Part shown: piece by piece, positions 7,226 through 16,126 of the stretch
How the letters are laid out: every line of letters begins with the position of its first letter
How positions within the stretch are numbered: the first letter of the stretch is position 1
Assembly (NCBI GenBank): GCA_045605445.1
Contig: JAZUPZ010000029.1
Location: forward strand, 184,342-248,341
Direction: 5' to 3'
From: CAZMHL01 sp045605445
Lineage (GTDB): Bacteria; Bacillota; Clostridia; RGIG6154
Length of the DNA: 64,000 bases
Program-made: the position numbers and the translations under genes
The notes under the pieces: generated by a model
What the model was told of the DNA's origin: nothing
Databases searched by the model: none
Seen by the model: the letters and a program-made list of their open reading frames with translations, nothing else

Positions 7226-8566
7226 TTGAGTACAATAGCTGCAATATCAACACCCTTCGGATCAGGTGGCATTGCTGTTATAAGAATAAGCGGAGATGAG
7301 GCGTTTTGTATTACTGACAGATTTTTTACCTGTCATAAGGCAAAACGCCTTTTTGAACTCGAAGCAAATACAGCGGTGTTCGGTAAAATAACTGACAAAG
7401 ATAATAACGTGGTTGACCAGGTAGTGGTAACGGTTTTCAAAGGTCCTAATTCCTATACCGGGGAGGACACCGTTGAAATTTCCTGCCACGGCGGAATTTT
7501 AATAACCAAAAAAATATTAAAGCTTGCCCTTGAAAACGGAGCAGTTCTTGCAAAAAGAGGCGAGTTTTCAAAAAGAGCCTTTATAAACGGAAAAATCGAC
7601 CTTGTTCAGGCAGAGGGTATAATTGACCTTATCAATTCCGATTCCGACAAGGGCGCGGAAACGGCAGTTTTCCAGATGGAAGGACGTCTTTCAGGCAAAA
7701 TAAACAGGCTGAGAGACAGCTTGCTTAATCTTTCTGTAAATCTTCAGGCGGAAATCGACTTTCCCGACGAGGGAATAAACGAGCTTTCAAACGAAGAAAT
7801 AACAGAGGTTCTGAGAAAAGCTTCAAAGGAGCTTAAGCTTCTTCTTGATACTGCCGACTATGGAAGAATTGTTAAAAACGGACTTCCCGTTGCAGTAATC
7901 GGAAAGCCGAACGTAGGCAAATCCTCGCTTTTAAACGCTCTTTCGGGACAGGAAAAAGCAATTGTTACCGATATTGCGGGAACAACCCGTGATATTGTTG
8001 AGGAATATGTAAATATAGAGGGAATCGCAGTAAAGGTTATGGATACTGCGGGAATAAGAGAAACTCAGGATAAGGTTGAGCTTATCGGCGTTGAAAGAAG
8101 CATAGAGGCGGCAGAAAATGCGGCGCTTATCCTTGCTGTATTCGACGGAAGCAGCGACATGGATGATGAAGACAGAAAAATTCTTGAGTTTGTTGAAAAC
8201 AGAAAGCATATAAAAATAATCAATAAATCTGACCTTGAGCAGAAATGCAACCTTGAGGGAGTAACAATTTCCGCCAGAAACTACGAGGGTATTGAAAACC
8301 TTATGAAGGAAATTGCAAAAGCCGTAAACGAAGGTTGCGAAACCAAAGGGGAAGAAATAATAACAAATGAAAGACATATAGAATGTCTTGTAAACTGCAA
8401 GAGTTATCTTGACAATGCAGTTAAATCAATGGAAGATATGATGCCCGTTGACCTTATTTCTATCGATGTTCAGATGGCGGTTGAGGCTCTTGGTGAAATT
8501 ACGGGAATGACGGTTTCTCAGGAGATTGTTGATAATATTTTCAAAAATTTCTGTGTAGGAAAATAG
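7226..8566 (+). CDS. mnmE: tRNA modification GTPase MnmE
   Basis: MnmE works with MnmG to put the carboxymethylaminomethyl group on U34 of certain tRNAs. The 446-residue protein has the N-terminal folate-binding domain (IAAISTPFGSGGIAVIRISG), a G domain with GKPNVGKSSLLNAL and DTAGIRE, and the C-terminal CVGK in place of the usual C(I/L/V)GK, carrying the key cysteine. The start is TTG 7226 with AAAAGGAG at 7211-7218. It follows jag and precedes mnmG, the conserved order. Confidence 0.97.
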   Translation: MSTIAAISTPFGSGGIAVIRISGDEAFCITDRFFTCHKAKRLFELEANTAVFGKITDKDNNVVDQVVVTVFKGPNSYTGEDTVEISCHGGILITKKILKLALENGAVLAKRGEFSKRAFINGKIDLVQAEGIIDLINSDSDKGAETAVFQMEGRLSGKINRLRDSLLNLSVNLQAEIDFPDEGINELSNEEITEVLRKASKELKLLLDTADYGRIVKNGLPVAVIGKPNVGKSSLLNALSGQEKAIVTDIAGTTRDIVEEYVNIEGIAVKVMDTAGIRETQDKVELIGVERSIEAAENAALILAVFDGSSDMDDEDRKILEFVENRKHIKIINKSDLEQKCNLEGVTISARNYEGIENLMKEIAKAVNEGCETKGEEIITNERHIECLVNCKSYLDNAVKSMEDMMPVDLISIDVQMAVEALGEITGMTVSQEIVDNIFKNFCVGK

Positions 8567-8582
8567 AAAGGACTTGATTTTT

Positions 8583-10457
8583 GTGTCATACGTTGCAGGC
8601 GAATACGATGTAGCAGTAATAGGAGCGGGGCACGCCGGAATAGAGGCGGCTCTTGCATCTGCAAGAATGGGACTTAAAACAATAATATTTGCAATAAATC
8701 TTGACAGCGTGGGTAATATGCCCTGTAACCCCAGCATCGGCGGAACCGGCAAGGGGCACCTTGTCCGTGAAATAGATGCCCTGGGCGGAGAAATGGCAAA
8801 GGCGGCAGATGCAACCTTTCTGCAGTCAAAAATGCTCAACCGCGGCAAAGGTCCTGCGGTTTATTCTCTGAGAGTTCAGAGCGACAGAAGACGTTATCAG
8901 GAATATATGAAGCAGGTTCTTGAAACTCAGGAAAATCTTCATTTAAGACAAGCAGAGGTTACAAAAATCGGCTTTGAGGATAACAGAGTAGTAAATGTTG
9001 AAACTCACACGGGCGCTCTTTTTAATGTAAAGGCGGCTATTATCGCTTCGGGTACATACCTTAAGGGAAGAATAATTATAGGCGACGTGAATTACGAAAG
9101 CGGCCCCGACGGACTTTTCCCTGCAAGAGGTCTTTCTTCCTGTCTTCTTGAACAGGGAGTAAAGCTTATGAGATTCAAAACGGGAACGCCTGCAAGAGTT
9201 CTGGCATCCTCTCTTAACTACGACCTTATGGAAAGGCAGGACGGCGATGAAGAAATCGTTCCCTTTTCCTTTGAAACTGAAAACCCGGGAGAAAATAAGG
9301 CATATTGCTATATGACCTACACCAATCCTGAAACCCATAAGGTTATTATGGATAATATTCACCGTTCTCCATTATACAGCGGCGTAATTGAAGGCGTTGG
9401 TCCGAGATACTGCCCTTCAATTGAGGATAAGGTTATGCGCTTTAAGGATAAGGAGCGTCATCAGCTGTTTATTGAGCCAATGGGGGAAAATACAGAGGAA
9501 ATGTATGTTCAGGGAATGTCTTCCAGTCTTCCCGAGGATGTGCAGATAAAAATGCTTCGCACAATAAAGGGTCTTGAGAATGTTGTAATGACAAGAACTG
9601 CTTACGCTATTGAGTATGACTGTGTTGACCCTACCCAGCTTCTTCCTACTATGGAGTTCAAAACAATTGAAGGCCTTTACGGAGCAGGGCAGTTTAACGG
9701 AAGCTCAGGCTATGAAGAAGCGGCTTGTCAGGGGCTTGTTGCGGGCATAAATGCGGCACTTAAAATCAAAGGCGAAGAACCGCTTATTTTAGAGAGAAAT
9801 ACTTCGTATACGGGAACCTTGATTGACGACCTTGTTACAAAGGGAACAAAAGAGCCTTACAGAATGATGACCTCGCGCTCTGAGTACAGGCTTCTTTTAA
9901 GGCAGGATAATGCAGATACAAGAATGATGCCAATCGGTTATAAAATCGGGCTTCTTCCTAAGGAAAGATACGAGGCAATGCTTGTAAAGCAGGAGCAGAT
10001 TGACAAGGAAATCGAAAGAGTAAGAAATACAAATATTCCGCCCTCTGAAGAAGTGAACAAAATCCTTGAAGAGGCGGGTTCAACCAGAATTTCAACGGGA
10101 ATAAAGCTTGTTGACCTTGTAAAAAGACCGGAGCTTAATTACAATATGCTTGAACCGATTGACAAAAACAGACCGGCCCTTTCAAAATATGTAACCGAGC
10201 AGGTAGAAATTCAGCTTAAGTATGAGGGCTATATAAAAAGACAGCTTTCTCAGGTAAGTGCCTTTAAAAAGCTTGAGGGTAAAAAGCTTCCTGAGGATAT
10301 TGACTATTCTGAAATTTACGGTCTGAGAATTGAAGCAAGACAAAAGCTTAATGATATAAGACCTGTGTCACTGGGACAGGCATCAAGAATAACCGGCGTA
10401 TCTCCTGCAGACATTGCGGTGCTTATAATTTATCTTGAACAAAAGGGCAGAAAGTAA
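8583..10457 (+). CDS. mnmG: tRNA uridine-5-carboxymethylaminomethyl modification enzyme MnmG
   Basis: The FAD-binding partner of MnmE (GidA). Signatures seen are the N-terminal FAD site DVAVIGAGHAGIEAALASAR, NPSIGGTGKGHLVREIDALG, and GLYGAGQFNGSSGYEEAACQG. Length is 624 residues, normal for the family. I chose GTG 8583, about 10 bases after GAAAGGA (8566-8572); a TTG at 8574 is in frame but too close to that RBS. The next gene, rsmG, starts at the base after its stop. Confidence 0.96.
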   Translation: MSYVAGEYDVAVIGAGHAGIEAALASARMGLKTIIFAINLDSVGNMPCNPSIGGTGKGHLVREIDALGGEMAKAADATFLQSKMLNRGKGPAVYSLRVQSDRRRYQEYMKQVLETQENLHLRQAEVTKIGFEDNRVVNVETHTGALFNVKAAIIASGTYLKGRIIIGDVNYESGPDGLFPARGLSSCLLEQGVKLMRFKTGTPARVLASSLNYDLMERQDGDEEIVPFSFETENPGENKAYCYMTYTNPETHKVIMDNIHRSPLYSGVIEGVGPRYCPSIEDKVMRFKDKERHQLFIEPMGENTEEMYVQGMSSSLPEDVQIKMLRTIKGLENVVMTRTAYAIEYDCVDPTQLLPTMEFKTIEGLYGAGQFNGSSGYEEAACQGLVAGINAALKIKGEEPLILERNTSYTGTLIDDLVTKGTKEPYRMMTSRSEYRLLLRQDNADTRMMPIGYKIGLLPKERYEAMLVKQEQIDKEIERVRNTNIPPSEEVNKILEEAGSTRISTGIKLVDLVKRPELNYNMLEPIDKNRPALSKYVTEQVEIQLKYEGYIKRQLSQVSAFKKLEGKKLPEDIDYSEIYGLRIEARQKLNDIRPVSLGQASRITGVSPADIAVLIIYLEQKGRK

Positions 10458-11165
10458 ATGAGAGAAATTTTAAGAAACGGTTTTGAAAAACTTAATATAA
10501 CCTTTACGGAAGATACTCTTGAAAAGCTTGAAATTTATGCAGAGCTTTTAAGGGAGTGGAACGAAAAAATAAATCTTACGGCTATAACCGAGCCGGAGGA
10601 AATTGCAGTAAAGCACTTTCTCGATTGCAGTACAATTCTTTTAAACTGCGACCTTAAAGGAAAGGTTATCGATGTAGGAACCGGGGCGGGCTTTCCCGGT
10701 CTGGTGCTTAAAATTTTAAAGCCGGAAATTGAACTTTGCCTTCTTGATTCTCTTAATAAAAGACTTTTGTTTCTTGATGCCGTAGTGAAAAAGCTTAACC
10801 TTGAAGGGGTTACTCTTGTCCATGCAAGGGCAGAGGACGGAGGCAGAGACAAAAAGCTTCGCGAACAGTTCGACTTTTCCGTTTCCCGCGCAGTTGCAAA
10901 CCTTTCAACCCTGGCAGAATACTGCCTTCCTTTTGTTAAAACAAACGGGTATATGGTTGCATTGAAGGGACCCTCGTTAAAGGAGGAGGCGGAAGAGGCA
11001 AAGGGAGCTCTTAAAAAGCTTAATTCGGAAGTTGAAAGCATAAATAAAACAATAATTCCCGATACGGATATGGAACATATGATAATTAAGATAAAAAAGT
11101 TACGACAAATGCCGACTCAATATCCGAGAAAAGCAGGGAAGCCGTCAAAGGAACCTTTGAAATAA
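10458..11165 (+). CDS. rsmG: 16S rRNA (guanine527-N7)-methyltransferase
   Basis: RsmG (GidB) methylates N7 of G527 in 16S rRNA with SAM. The 235-residue protein shows LREWNEKINLTAITEPEEIAVKH and the SAM-binding VIDVGTGAGFPGLVLKI, followed by FSVSRAVANLSTLAEYCLP. Its stop codon lies inside a terminator hairpin, so the operon ends with this gene and noc is a separate unit. Confidence 0.96.
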   Translation: MREILRNGFEKLNITFTEDTLEKLEIYAELLREWNEKINLTAITEPEEIAVKHFLDCSTILLNCDLKGKVIDVGTGAGFPGLVLKILKPEIELCLLDSLNKRLLFLDAVVKKLNLEGVTLVHARAEDGGRDKKLREQFDFSVSRAVANLSTLAEYCLPFVKTNGYMVALKGPSLKEEAEEAKGALKKLNSEVESINKTIIPDTDMEHMIIKIKKLRQMPTQYPRKAGKPSKEPLK

Positions 11166-11184
11166 AGGTTCTTTTGTTTTTTTC
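11151..11184 (+). terminator. Terminator overlapping the rsmG stop codon
   Basis: GAACCTTT (11151-11158), a 5-base loop, AAAGGTTC (11164-11171) and a T-rich tail. The TAA of rsmG (11163-11165) spans the loop and the right arm. Confidence 0.8.
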
Positions 11185-11301
11185 TGAAGGATATTGCGAT
11201 TGATTTTTATTCCCAAATATTACCATATGTAGTACAATATATTCAAACAAACACAACAAATGCTGATTTATATTGTTGCTGAACAAAAAGGAGGAATATT
11301 T

Positions 11302-12132
11302 GTGAGAGAAACAACGCAGTCGCCCCAGAAGGTGATAAACACAGTAGTTGACATAGCGGTTGATAAAATTACGGTAAACCCTTATCAGCCGAGAAAGAAT
11401 TTTGATGTAAACCAGATTTCCGAGCTCGCCCAGAGTATAAGGGAGTTCGGAGTAATTCAGCCTATAACCGTAAGAGAAAACTTTATAGGCGGCTATGAGC
11501 TTATTTTTGGCGAAAGAAGGCTGAGAGCTTCAAAGCTTGCCGGGAAGCTTACCATTCCCTGCATAATTGTAGATGCCAGTGAAAACGAATCGGCAATGAT
11601 TGCAATGCTTGAAAACCTTCAGCGTTCCGATTTAAGCTTTCTGGAAGAGGCAGATGCAATTTACCATCTTATTCACGAACATCGCTACACCCAGGAACAG
11701 CTTGCGAGAAAACTGGGCAAAAGTCAGTCGGCAATTGCAAATAAGCTGAGAATTTTAAAGCTTTCTCCTGAAATCAAAAAAATAATAAGCGATAATCACC
11801 TGTCGGAAAGGCATGCAAGGGCGCTTCTTCGTCTTGCGGGAGATAACCTCCGCCTGAAGGCTCTTAAAATGATTTGCCAGAATAACTATAACGTGGCACA
11901 AACAGAAGAGCTTATCGATAAAATTTTAGAAAGCCTTGCAGAACCAAAGGGAAAGGAAAAGGGAAGAATAAAAGGGGTAATACATCTTCGTATGTTTGTA
12001 AATTCAATCAACAAAGCGGTTGATATGGTAAAAAAAGCCGGCGTAGACGTTCAGACAACCAAAACTGAAAAGGAAGAATGTATTGAATATTTAATAAAAA
12101 TCCCAAAGCGCGGAACCCTTGCGGAAAGTTAA
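11302..12132 (+). CDS. noc: Nucleoid occlusion protein Noc (ParB family)
   Basis: A 276-residue ParB-type CTPase that binds DNA and, as Noc, stops division over the nucleoid. Seen are ITVNPYQPRKNF, the CTP-binding GERRLRASKLAG, and a helix-turn-helix TQEQLARKLGKSQSAIANKL; the ANKLRILKL form is closer to Noc than to chromosomal ParB. There is no soj/parA beside it, which also fits Noc. I chose GTG 11302, 7 bases after AAGGAGG (11288-11294); an upstream in-frame ATG at 11260 has no RBS. Confidence 0.9.
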   Translation: MRETTQSPQKVINTVVDIAVDKITVNPYQPRKNFDVNQISELAQSIREFGVIQPITVRENFIGGYELIFGERRLRASKLAGKLTIPCIIVDASENESAMIAMLENLQRSDLSFLEEADAIYHLIHEHRYTQEQLARKLGKSQSAIANKLRILKLSPEIKKIISDNHLSERHARALLRLAGDNLRLKALKMICQNNYNVAQTEELIDKILESLAEPKGKEKGRIKGVIHLRMFVNSINKAVDMVKKAGVDVQTTKTEKEECIEYLIKIPKRGTLAES

Positions 12133-12147
12133 AATGTATGTTAAAAT
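12119..12147 (+). promoter_or_regulatory. Possible promoter of the TIR operon, just before the noc terminator
   Basis: TTGCGG (12119-12124), 17-base spacer, TAAAAT (12142-12147). The -10 is good and the -35 only fair. Its transcript would start inside the left arm of the terminator hairpin at 12148, so the hairpin would be incomplete in that RNA. No other promoter fits in the 24 bases between the terminator and ATG 12207. Confidence 0.4.
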
Positions 12148-12182
12148 AAACCCGAAAGATACACTTTCGGGTTTATTTTTTA
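12148..12182 (+). terminator. Rho-independent terminator after noc
   Basis: AAACCCGAAAG (12148-12158), loop ATACA, CTTTCGGGTTT (12164-12174), then ATTTTTT. A perfect 11-bp stem. Confidence 0.9.
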
Positions 12183-12206
12183 TCCGTTCTTGAAAGGATT
12201 AAGAAA

Positions 12207-12587
12207 ATGAAAAAGCGTGATATATTTATAAATATCCTTTCGTTTGTTTTGTGGATGCTGATTTTTGTTCCGGAAATATTCGGGTTTGAGGAATGGAAGT
12301 TTAAATTTTTTGCGACTATGGCAATGCTCTTTGTATTACCGGTAATTATCTGTATTTATGACACAATAATTTCTGAGGATTCCGGCAGTCTGACAATAAA
12401 GACTATATTTATGGGAACTTCAAATTTTATCGGTATGCTTTTTTCGACGGCATTGAGTGACAGCTTTATAGAACCCGATTCTGAACTTGGCGCAGTTTTG
12501 CCTGTGTTTTGGGGAATTATATTTGTTTATACGGTTATACTTGATTTGGTTTGCCGCTTTGTAAATAAAAAACTGACGGGAAAGTAA
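12207..12587 (+). CDS. Hypothetical four-helix membrane protein of the TIR operon
   Basis: A 126-residue membrane protein of unknown family. Four hydrophobic segments can be seen (about residues 6-24, 35-51, 68-84 and 96-117), with a short acidic loop and a basic C-terminus (FVNKKLTGK). RBS GAAAGGA at 12193-12199. It lies 16 bases before the TIR-FHA gene on the same strand, so it is probably the first gene of that operon. It could anchor or sense for the TIR protein, but nothing in the sequence proves this. Confidence 0.7.
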   Translation: MKKRDIFINILSFVLWMLIFVPEIFGFEEWKFKFFATMAMLFVLPVIICIYDTIISEDSGSLTIKTIFMGTSNFIGMLFSTALSDSFIEPDSELGAVLPVFWGIIFVYTVILDLVCRFVNKKLTGK

Positions 12588-12603
12588 ACACGGGAGGAAA
12601 AAT

Positions 12604-14535
12604 ATGTTTTGTAAAAAATGTGGGAGTATGATAGAAAATGGCGAATGCTTTTGTAAAAATTGCGGAAGCAGAGCAGAAACTAACAGCATTACTACTCTTA
12701 ATGAAGAAAAAAAGAAGATGCTTGAAAAATTATATTTGGAAGTTTGTAACGGACTTGGTCACTGTTGTTTTCTTCTCAAAAGCATAACGGAAGAGACAAA
12801 AACAGAATGTTCTGTGGAGGAGAAAAAGGCTTACCATTATATTGTTATAAAACGCGAAGAAATGGTTTCGTGTTTTGATAAAGTCATAAGACTGATGGAA
12901 TTTGTTATGACCGGTATAGATGATATGACAGAAGTAAAAAGCTTTTTCCCGGATGGATTCAGCTTAATTGACATATATGAAAGATTAACGGAAGAAGTAA
13001 AGGATTTCCTTGTTTTCTGTATAATTAAACACATATCTGTTCCCGGAGAGGAAGACTTGAATAAAGCGGTTGACGAAACTGAACGGCTTTATTTTAACAT
13101 TACAAAATTTTTCGATATGGCAGAAAAAGAGGCTTATAATACGTTTTTCGTATCTGCACCAAAACCGCAGGTAAGTATAAAAAAGAATTACACTGCTACT
13201 GTTGATTCCTGTAGCTATGTAAACAATACAGAAAAGCCAACTGTGGCGAAATACGGAGTGAAGGGAAGCCCTAAAAAAGGTGTTTTAAAATGGTTTACCT
13301 CGCACTTTAAAAAAGAAGAAAGACCTGTGGTTGAAACCCTAACGGTGCCGGAATTTATTTTTGAAGATAGCAACAGTCAGGCGGTTTTCTCTGAGCCTGT
13401 GAACAGGGCGGATAACAATTCTATAGATATGAATTCCTTTTCGGTAAGTGATGTTCAGTTTTCTGCTGTGGTGAAAAAGAATACGACAAGGGGAGAATAT
13501 ATCCCTATTGATATAGTTATGTATGAGGATGAATTCAGAAGGATAATTGATGAAAAACTTGAATACGGCGAAAGAGAAGTTAAAGGCGGATATTTCCGAA
13601 TGGCTCATCAATCAATTGTAAAAGTGGTGCTTGCTGCAAAGGGCGTGGAAATCGACAATGAAGAGGAAAAACGGATATGGCAGGGCAAATATCTTGATTT
13701 TAGTTTTCTTGTATTAGTGCCTGAAAATTATGAAGGAAAACAGATTTGTTTTTGCGCAACTGTTTATGTAAACGATGTAATTGCCACAAAGCTTAAGTTT
13801 ATTGTAGATGTTAAAACATCGGAAAAACAAAAAATAAAAATTGAAAGAGAAGATATAACTACAGCTTTTGTGTCATATTCAAGTGATGATCGGATCAGGG
13901 TTGCTTCTATTGTTCAGGGAATGCAAAAAGCAAGACCTGACCTTGATTTGTTTATGGATGTAGAATCTTTGCGCAGTGGTGATGATTGGGAAACAGAACT
14001 TAAAAATGAAATAAACAAACGCAGTGTTTTTTATCTTTGCTGGTCAAAAGCTGCAAAGGCTTCAAAATGGGTGGATTTTGAATGGAGATATGCTCTTGAA
14101 CAAAAGGGTGACGAGTATATAGAACCGGTGCCCATTGACCCTCCTGAAATTTGCGCACCTCCTGAGGAACTAAATAAAAAACATTTTAATGACAAGATGG
14201 TTTACGTTGTCAAGGCATTGGAGTATATGCACAGAAAAACAGCGTATATTACTGTTAAAGAGAATAATTGCGACAAAAAATTCTGCATAAATAAAGAAAG
14301 ATTTGTTATCGGCAGAGTCAAGGGTGAGGCAGATTGCTGCATTGCAAATCGAAAGGTGAGCAAAGTTCATGCTGAGATTACGAAGGAAAACGGCGAGTAT
14401 TTTATAACCGACCTGGGAACAACCAATAAAACTTATGTAGACGATGTGGAATGTACAGCCGGAGTGAAGGTGCCTGTTGGGGATGGTTCGGTCATAAGAC
14501 TTGCGGATGAAGTGATTTTGTTCGAACTTAAATGA
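12604..14535 (+). CDS. Zinc ribbon-TIR-FHA multidomain protein
   Basis: A 643-residue cytoplasmic signalling or defence-type protein that I read as four parts. (1) An N-terminal zinc ribbon, C3-x2-C6 and C17-x2-C20. (2) A helical region (about 35-180) and a low-complexity linker. (3) A predicted beta-rich domain (about 283-405), then a TIR domain (about 420-530): TAFVSYSSDDRIRVASIVQG, DLDLFMDVESLRSGDDWE, and SKWVDFEWRYALEQ, in which Glu493 is a candidate for the NADase glutamate. (4) A C-terminal FHA domain (about 548-643) with FVIGR, RKVSKVHAEI and DLGTTNKTYV, which should bind phosphothreonine. TIR proteins of this pre-TIR type are known in diverse bacteria, but their role is unclear. RBS GGGAGG at 12592-12597. 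Flanked by two membrane protein genes in one operon. Domain limits are by eye. Confidence 0.85.
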   Translation: MFCKKCGSMIENGECFCKNCGSRAETNSITTLNEEKKKMLEKLYLEVCNGLGHCCFLLKSITEETKTECSVEEKKAYHYIVIKREEMVSCFDKVIRLMEFVMTGIDDMTEVKSFFPDGFSLIDIYERLTEEVKDFLVFCIIKHISVPGEEDLNKAVDETERLYFNITKFFDMAEKEAYNTFFVSAPKPQVSIKKNYTATVDSCSYVNNTEKPTVAKYGVKGSPKKGVLKWFTSHFKKEERPVVETLTVPEFIFEDSNSQAVFSEPVNRADNNSIDMNSFSVSDVQFSAVVKKNTTRGEYIPIDIVMYEDEFRRIIDEKLEYGEREVKGGYFRMAHQSIVKVVLAAKGVEIDNEEEKRIWQGKYLDFSFLVLVPENYEGKQICFCATVYVNDVIATKLKFIVDVKTSEKQKIKIEREDITTAFVSYSSDDRIRVASIVQGMQKARPDLDLFMDVESLRSGDDWETELKNEINKRSVFYLCWSKAAKASKWVDFEWRYALEQKGDEYIEPVPIDPPEICAPPEELNKKHFNDKMVYVVKALEYMHRKTAYITVKENNCDKKFCINKERFVIGRVKGEADCCIANRKVSKVHAEITKENGEYFITDLGTTNKTYVDDVECTAGVKVPVGDGSVIRLADEVILFELK

Positions 14536-14563
14536 AATAAAAAGTAAAAAGGAGAACTGAAAA

Positions 14564-15322
14564 ATGTATAGACCAAGGCATGCAAAAAAGGAGAGTATCC
14601 TTTCAATATTGTTTACCTTGTTTATGCTGATATGTATAAGCTGGATTGTAATTGTATCGGTTTTTGGATCGTGGGAAAAATTCATTATTGAAGTTATTGA
14701 TGTTATTCCCTGGGGCGAATTCTTATTTAAAGCAGTTGCTCAACTGATGAACGCGGGAATGGAATTTGTTGATAATACTCAAAACGGATTAGCCGGAAAC
14801 GTTGTTGAAGATTGTCTTAAGTTACTTGTTGCATCGGTTTTGCTGCCTGTTGCAAGATTTTTTACCGGTGCTGACAAACCTGCAGGAAAGCATGCGGCGC
14901 CTCTTACCATTTCAAACAGAATATTTTACTTTGCGGTGGATAAAATTTTCACTCCGCTTGTTGTTGCAATTGTGGCGGTTTGGCTGATAGAATATATTTC
15001 CGGGCTTATCTGGAGTCTTAATGATATATGGGCATGGATTCTCAGCATTGCAGGAACTGTTGCAACGTTAGGTATATCAACCTGGGCTTTTTATATGCTT
15101 GCGGCAAAAACTGTCTGGTGGGGAATTGCGTATATGATAGCAAAAATTATTCCTGCAGCATTAAGTACGATTTTTTCCTATGAGCTTATGTTTGCTATAT
15201 TGATTCTTATATCATCGCCGGAATACATATCAGCAATCGGTCCGATTGCAATTCTGTTCCTTGGAATTATAATTATGTTGAGTGCGGTTACAACGAAAAC
15301 GGATGATTTTTTTCTTGGGTGA
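14564..15322 (+). CDS. Hypothetical multi-pass membrane protein of the TIR operon
   Basis: A 252-residue integral membrane protein with five or six hydrophobic segments (about residues 12-32, 45-62, 84-100, 128-145, 155-178 and 205-240). I do not recognise the family. It starts 28 bases after the TIR-FHA gene with RBS AAAGGAG at 14548-14554 and is likely co-transcribed with it. The short basic N-terminus (MYRPRHAKKE) points to the cytoplasm by the positive-inside rule. A channel, an effector or a scaffold partner of the TIR protein are all possible. Confidence 0.75.
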   Translation: MYRPRHAKKESILSILFTLFMLICISWIVIVSVFGSWEKFIIEVIDVIPWGEFLFKAVAQLMNAGMEFVDNTQNGLAGNVVEDCLKLLVASVLLPVARFFTGADKPAGKHAAPLTISNRIFYFAVDKIFTPLVVAIVAVWLIEYISGLIWSLNDIWAWILSIAGTVATLGISTWAFYMLAAKTVWWGIAYMIAKIIPAALSTIFSYELMFAILILISSPEYISAIGPIAILFLGIIIMLSAVTTKTDDFFLG

Positions 15323-15438
15323 TTGAGTAAATTTCGGGAAGAGAAAATGCAAATTTACATATTAAACAAAAAAGAACAGGAAAAATATCACGTCTTAAAA
15401 TTCTGTACAGATTATTTTGTCAAAAGGAGATTATCACA

Positions 15439-16110
15439 ATGTTAAAAAACGTATTTATTTTAGGTGACAGTTATTCAACCTTTGAAGGTTTTGTTCCCGA
15501 GGGTTATGTTTCTTACTACAGACCGGACGGACCCTCTTATTTAAGAAAGAAGCCAGAGCTTGAAAGAAATGAAAACGATGTTTTTAAGGTTGAAGAAACC
15601 TGGTGGTACAATTTTGTGAAGGAAAACGGCAAGCTGCTTTTAAACTGCAGCTGGTCGGGAACAACAATCTGTAATACGGGCTATGACGGATGTGACAACA
15701 GCAACTGCTCTTTTGTTGCAAGATTCGTAAAGCTTGCAGATGAGGGTTATTTTAAGAAAAATAAGATTGATACCTTTCTTCTTTTCGGAGGAACAAATGA
15801 CAACTGGGCAAATGCGCCTCTTGGCGAAAAGGTTTATTCGGACTGGATGAAAGAAGATTTGTATAACGTTTTTCCTGCATTTACTTATCTTATTCATCTG
15901 ATTAAATCAAATCTTCCCGACACAAAAGTTTATTTCATTCTCAATAACGGCTTTAAACAGGAAATAACAGATTTCTACAAGGAAGTCTGTGAAAAAAACG
16001 GTGTGCCTGTAATTGAGCTTCGCGATATAGATAAAAGAGAGGGACATCCTACAATAACGGGAATGGAAGCAATTAAAAATCAGGTGTTTGATTTTATAGA
16101 AAAACGTTAA
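15439..16110 (+). CDS. SGNH/GDSL-like hydrolase family protein
   Basis: A 223-residue protein with SGNH-hydrolase blocks: GDSYSTFEG near residue 9 (block I, with the serine nucleophile), a central SWSGTT, LFGGTNDNW (block III Asn), and a late DKREGHPT with His. Such enzymes de-esterify lipids or acylated carbohydrates. There is no signal peptide, so it is likely cytoplasmic. RBS AAAAGGAG at 15421-15428. It stands between the TIR operon and apbE. Confidence 0.85.
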   Translation: MLKNVFILGDSYSTFEGFVPEGYVSYYRPDGPSYLRKKPELERNENDVFKVEETWWYNFVKENGKLLLNCSWSGTTICNTGYDGCDNSNCSFVARFVKLADEGYFKKNKIDTFLLFGGTNDNWANAPLGEKVYSDWMKEDLYNVFPAFTYLIHLIKSNLPDTKVYFILNNGFKQEITDFYKEVCEKNGVPVIELRDIDKREGHPTITGMEAIKNQVFDFIEKR

Positions 16111-16126
16111 AAGACGAAGGTTGGAT

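Noticed and set aside
15347..15445. Short frame between the TIR operon and the SGNH hydrolase gene
   Set aside because: About 32 codons, no RBS, overlaps the start of the next gene and has no visible features.
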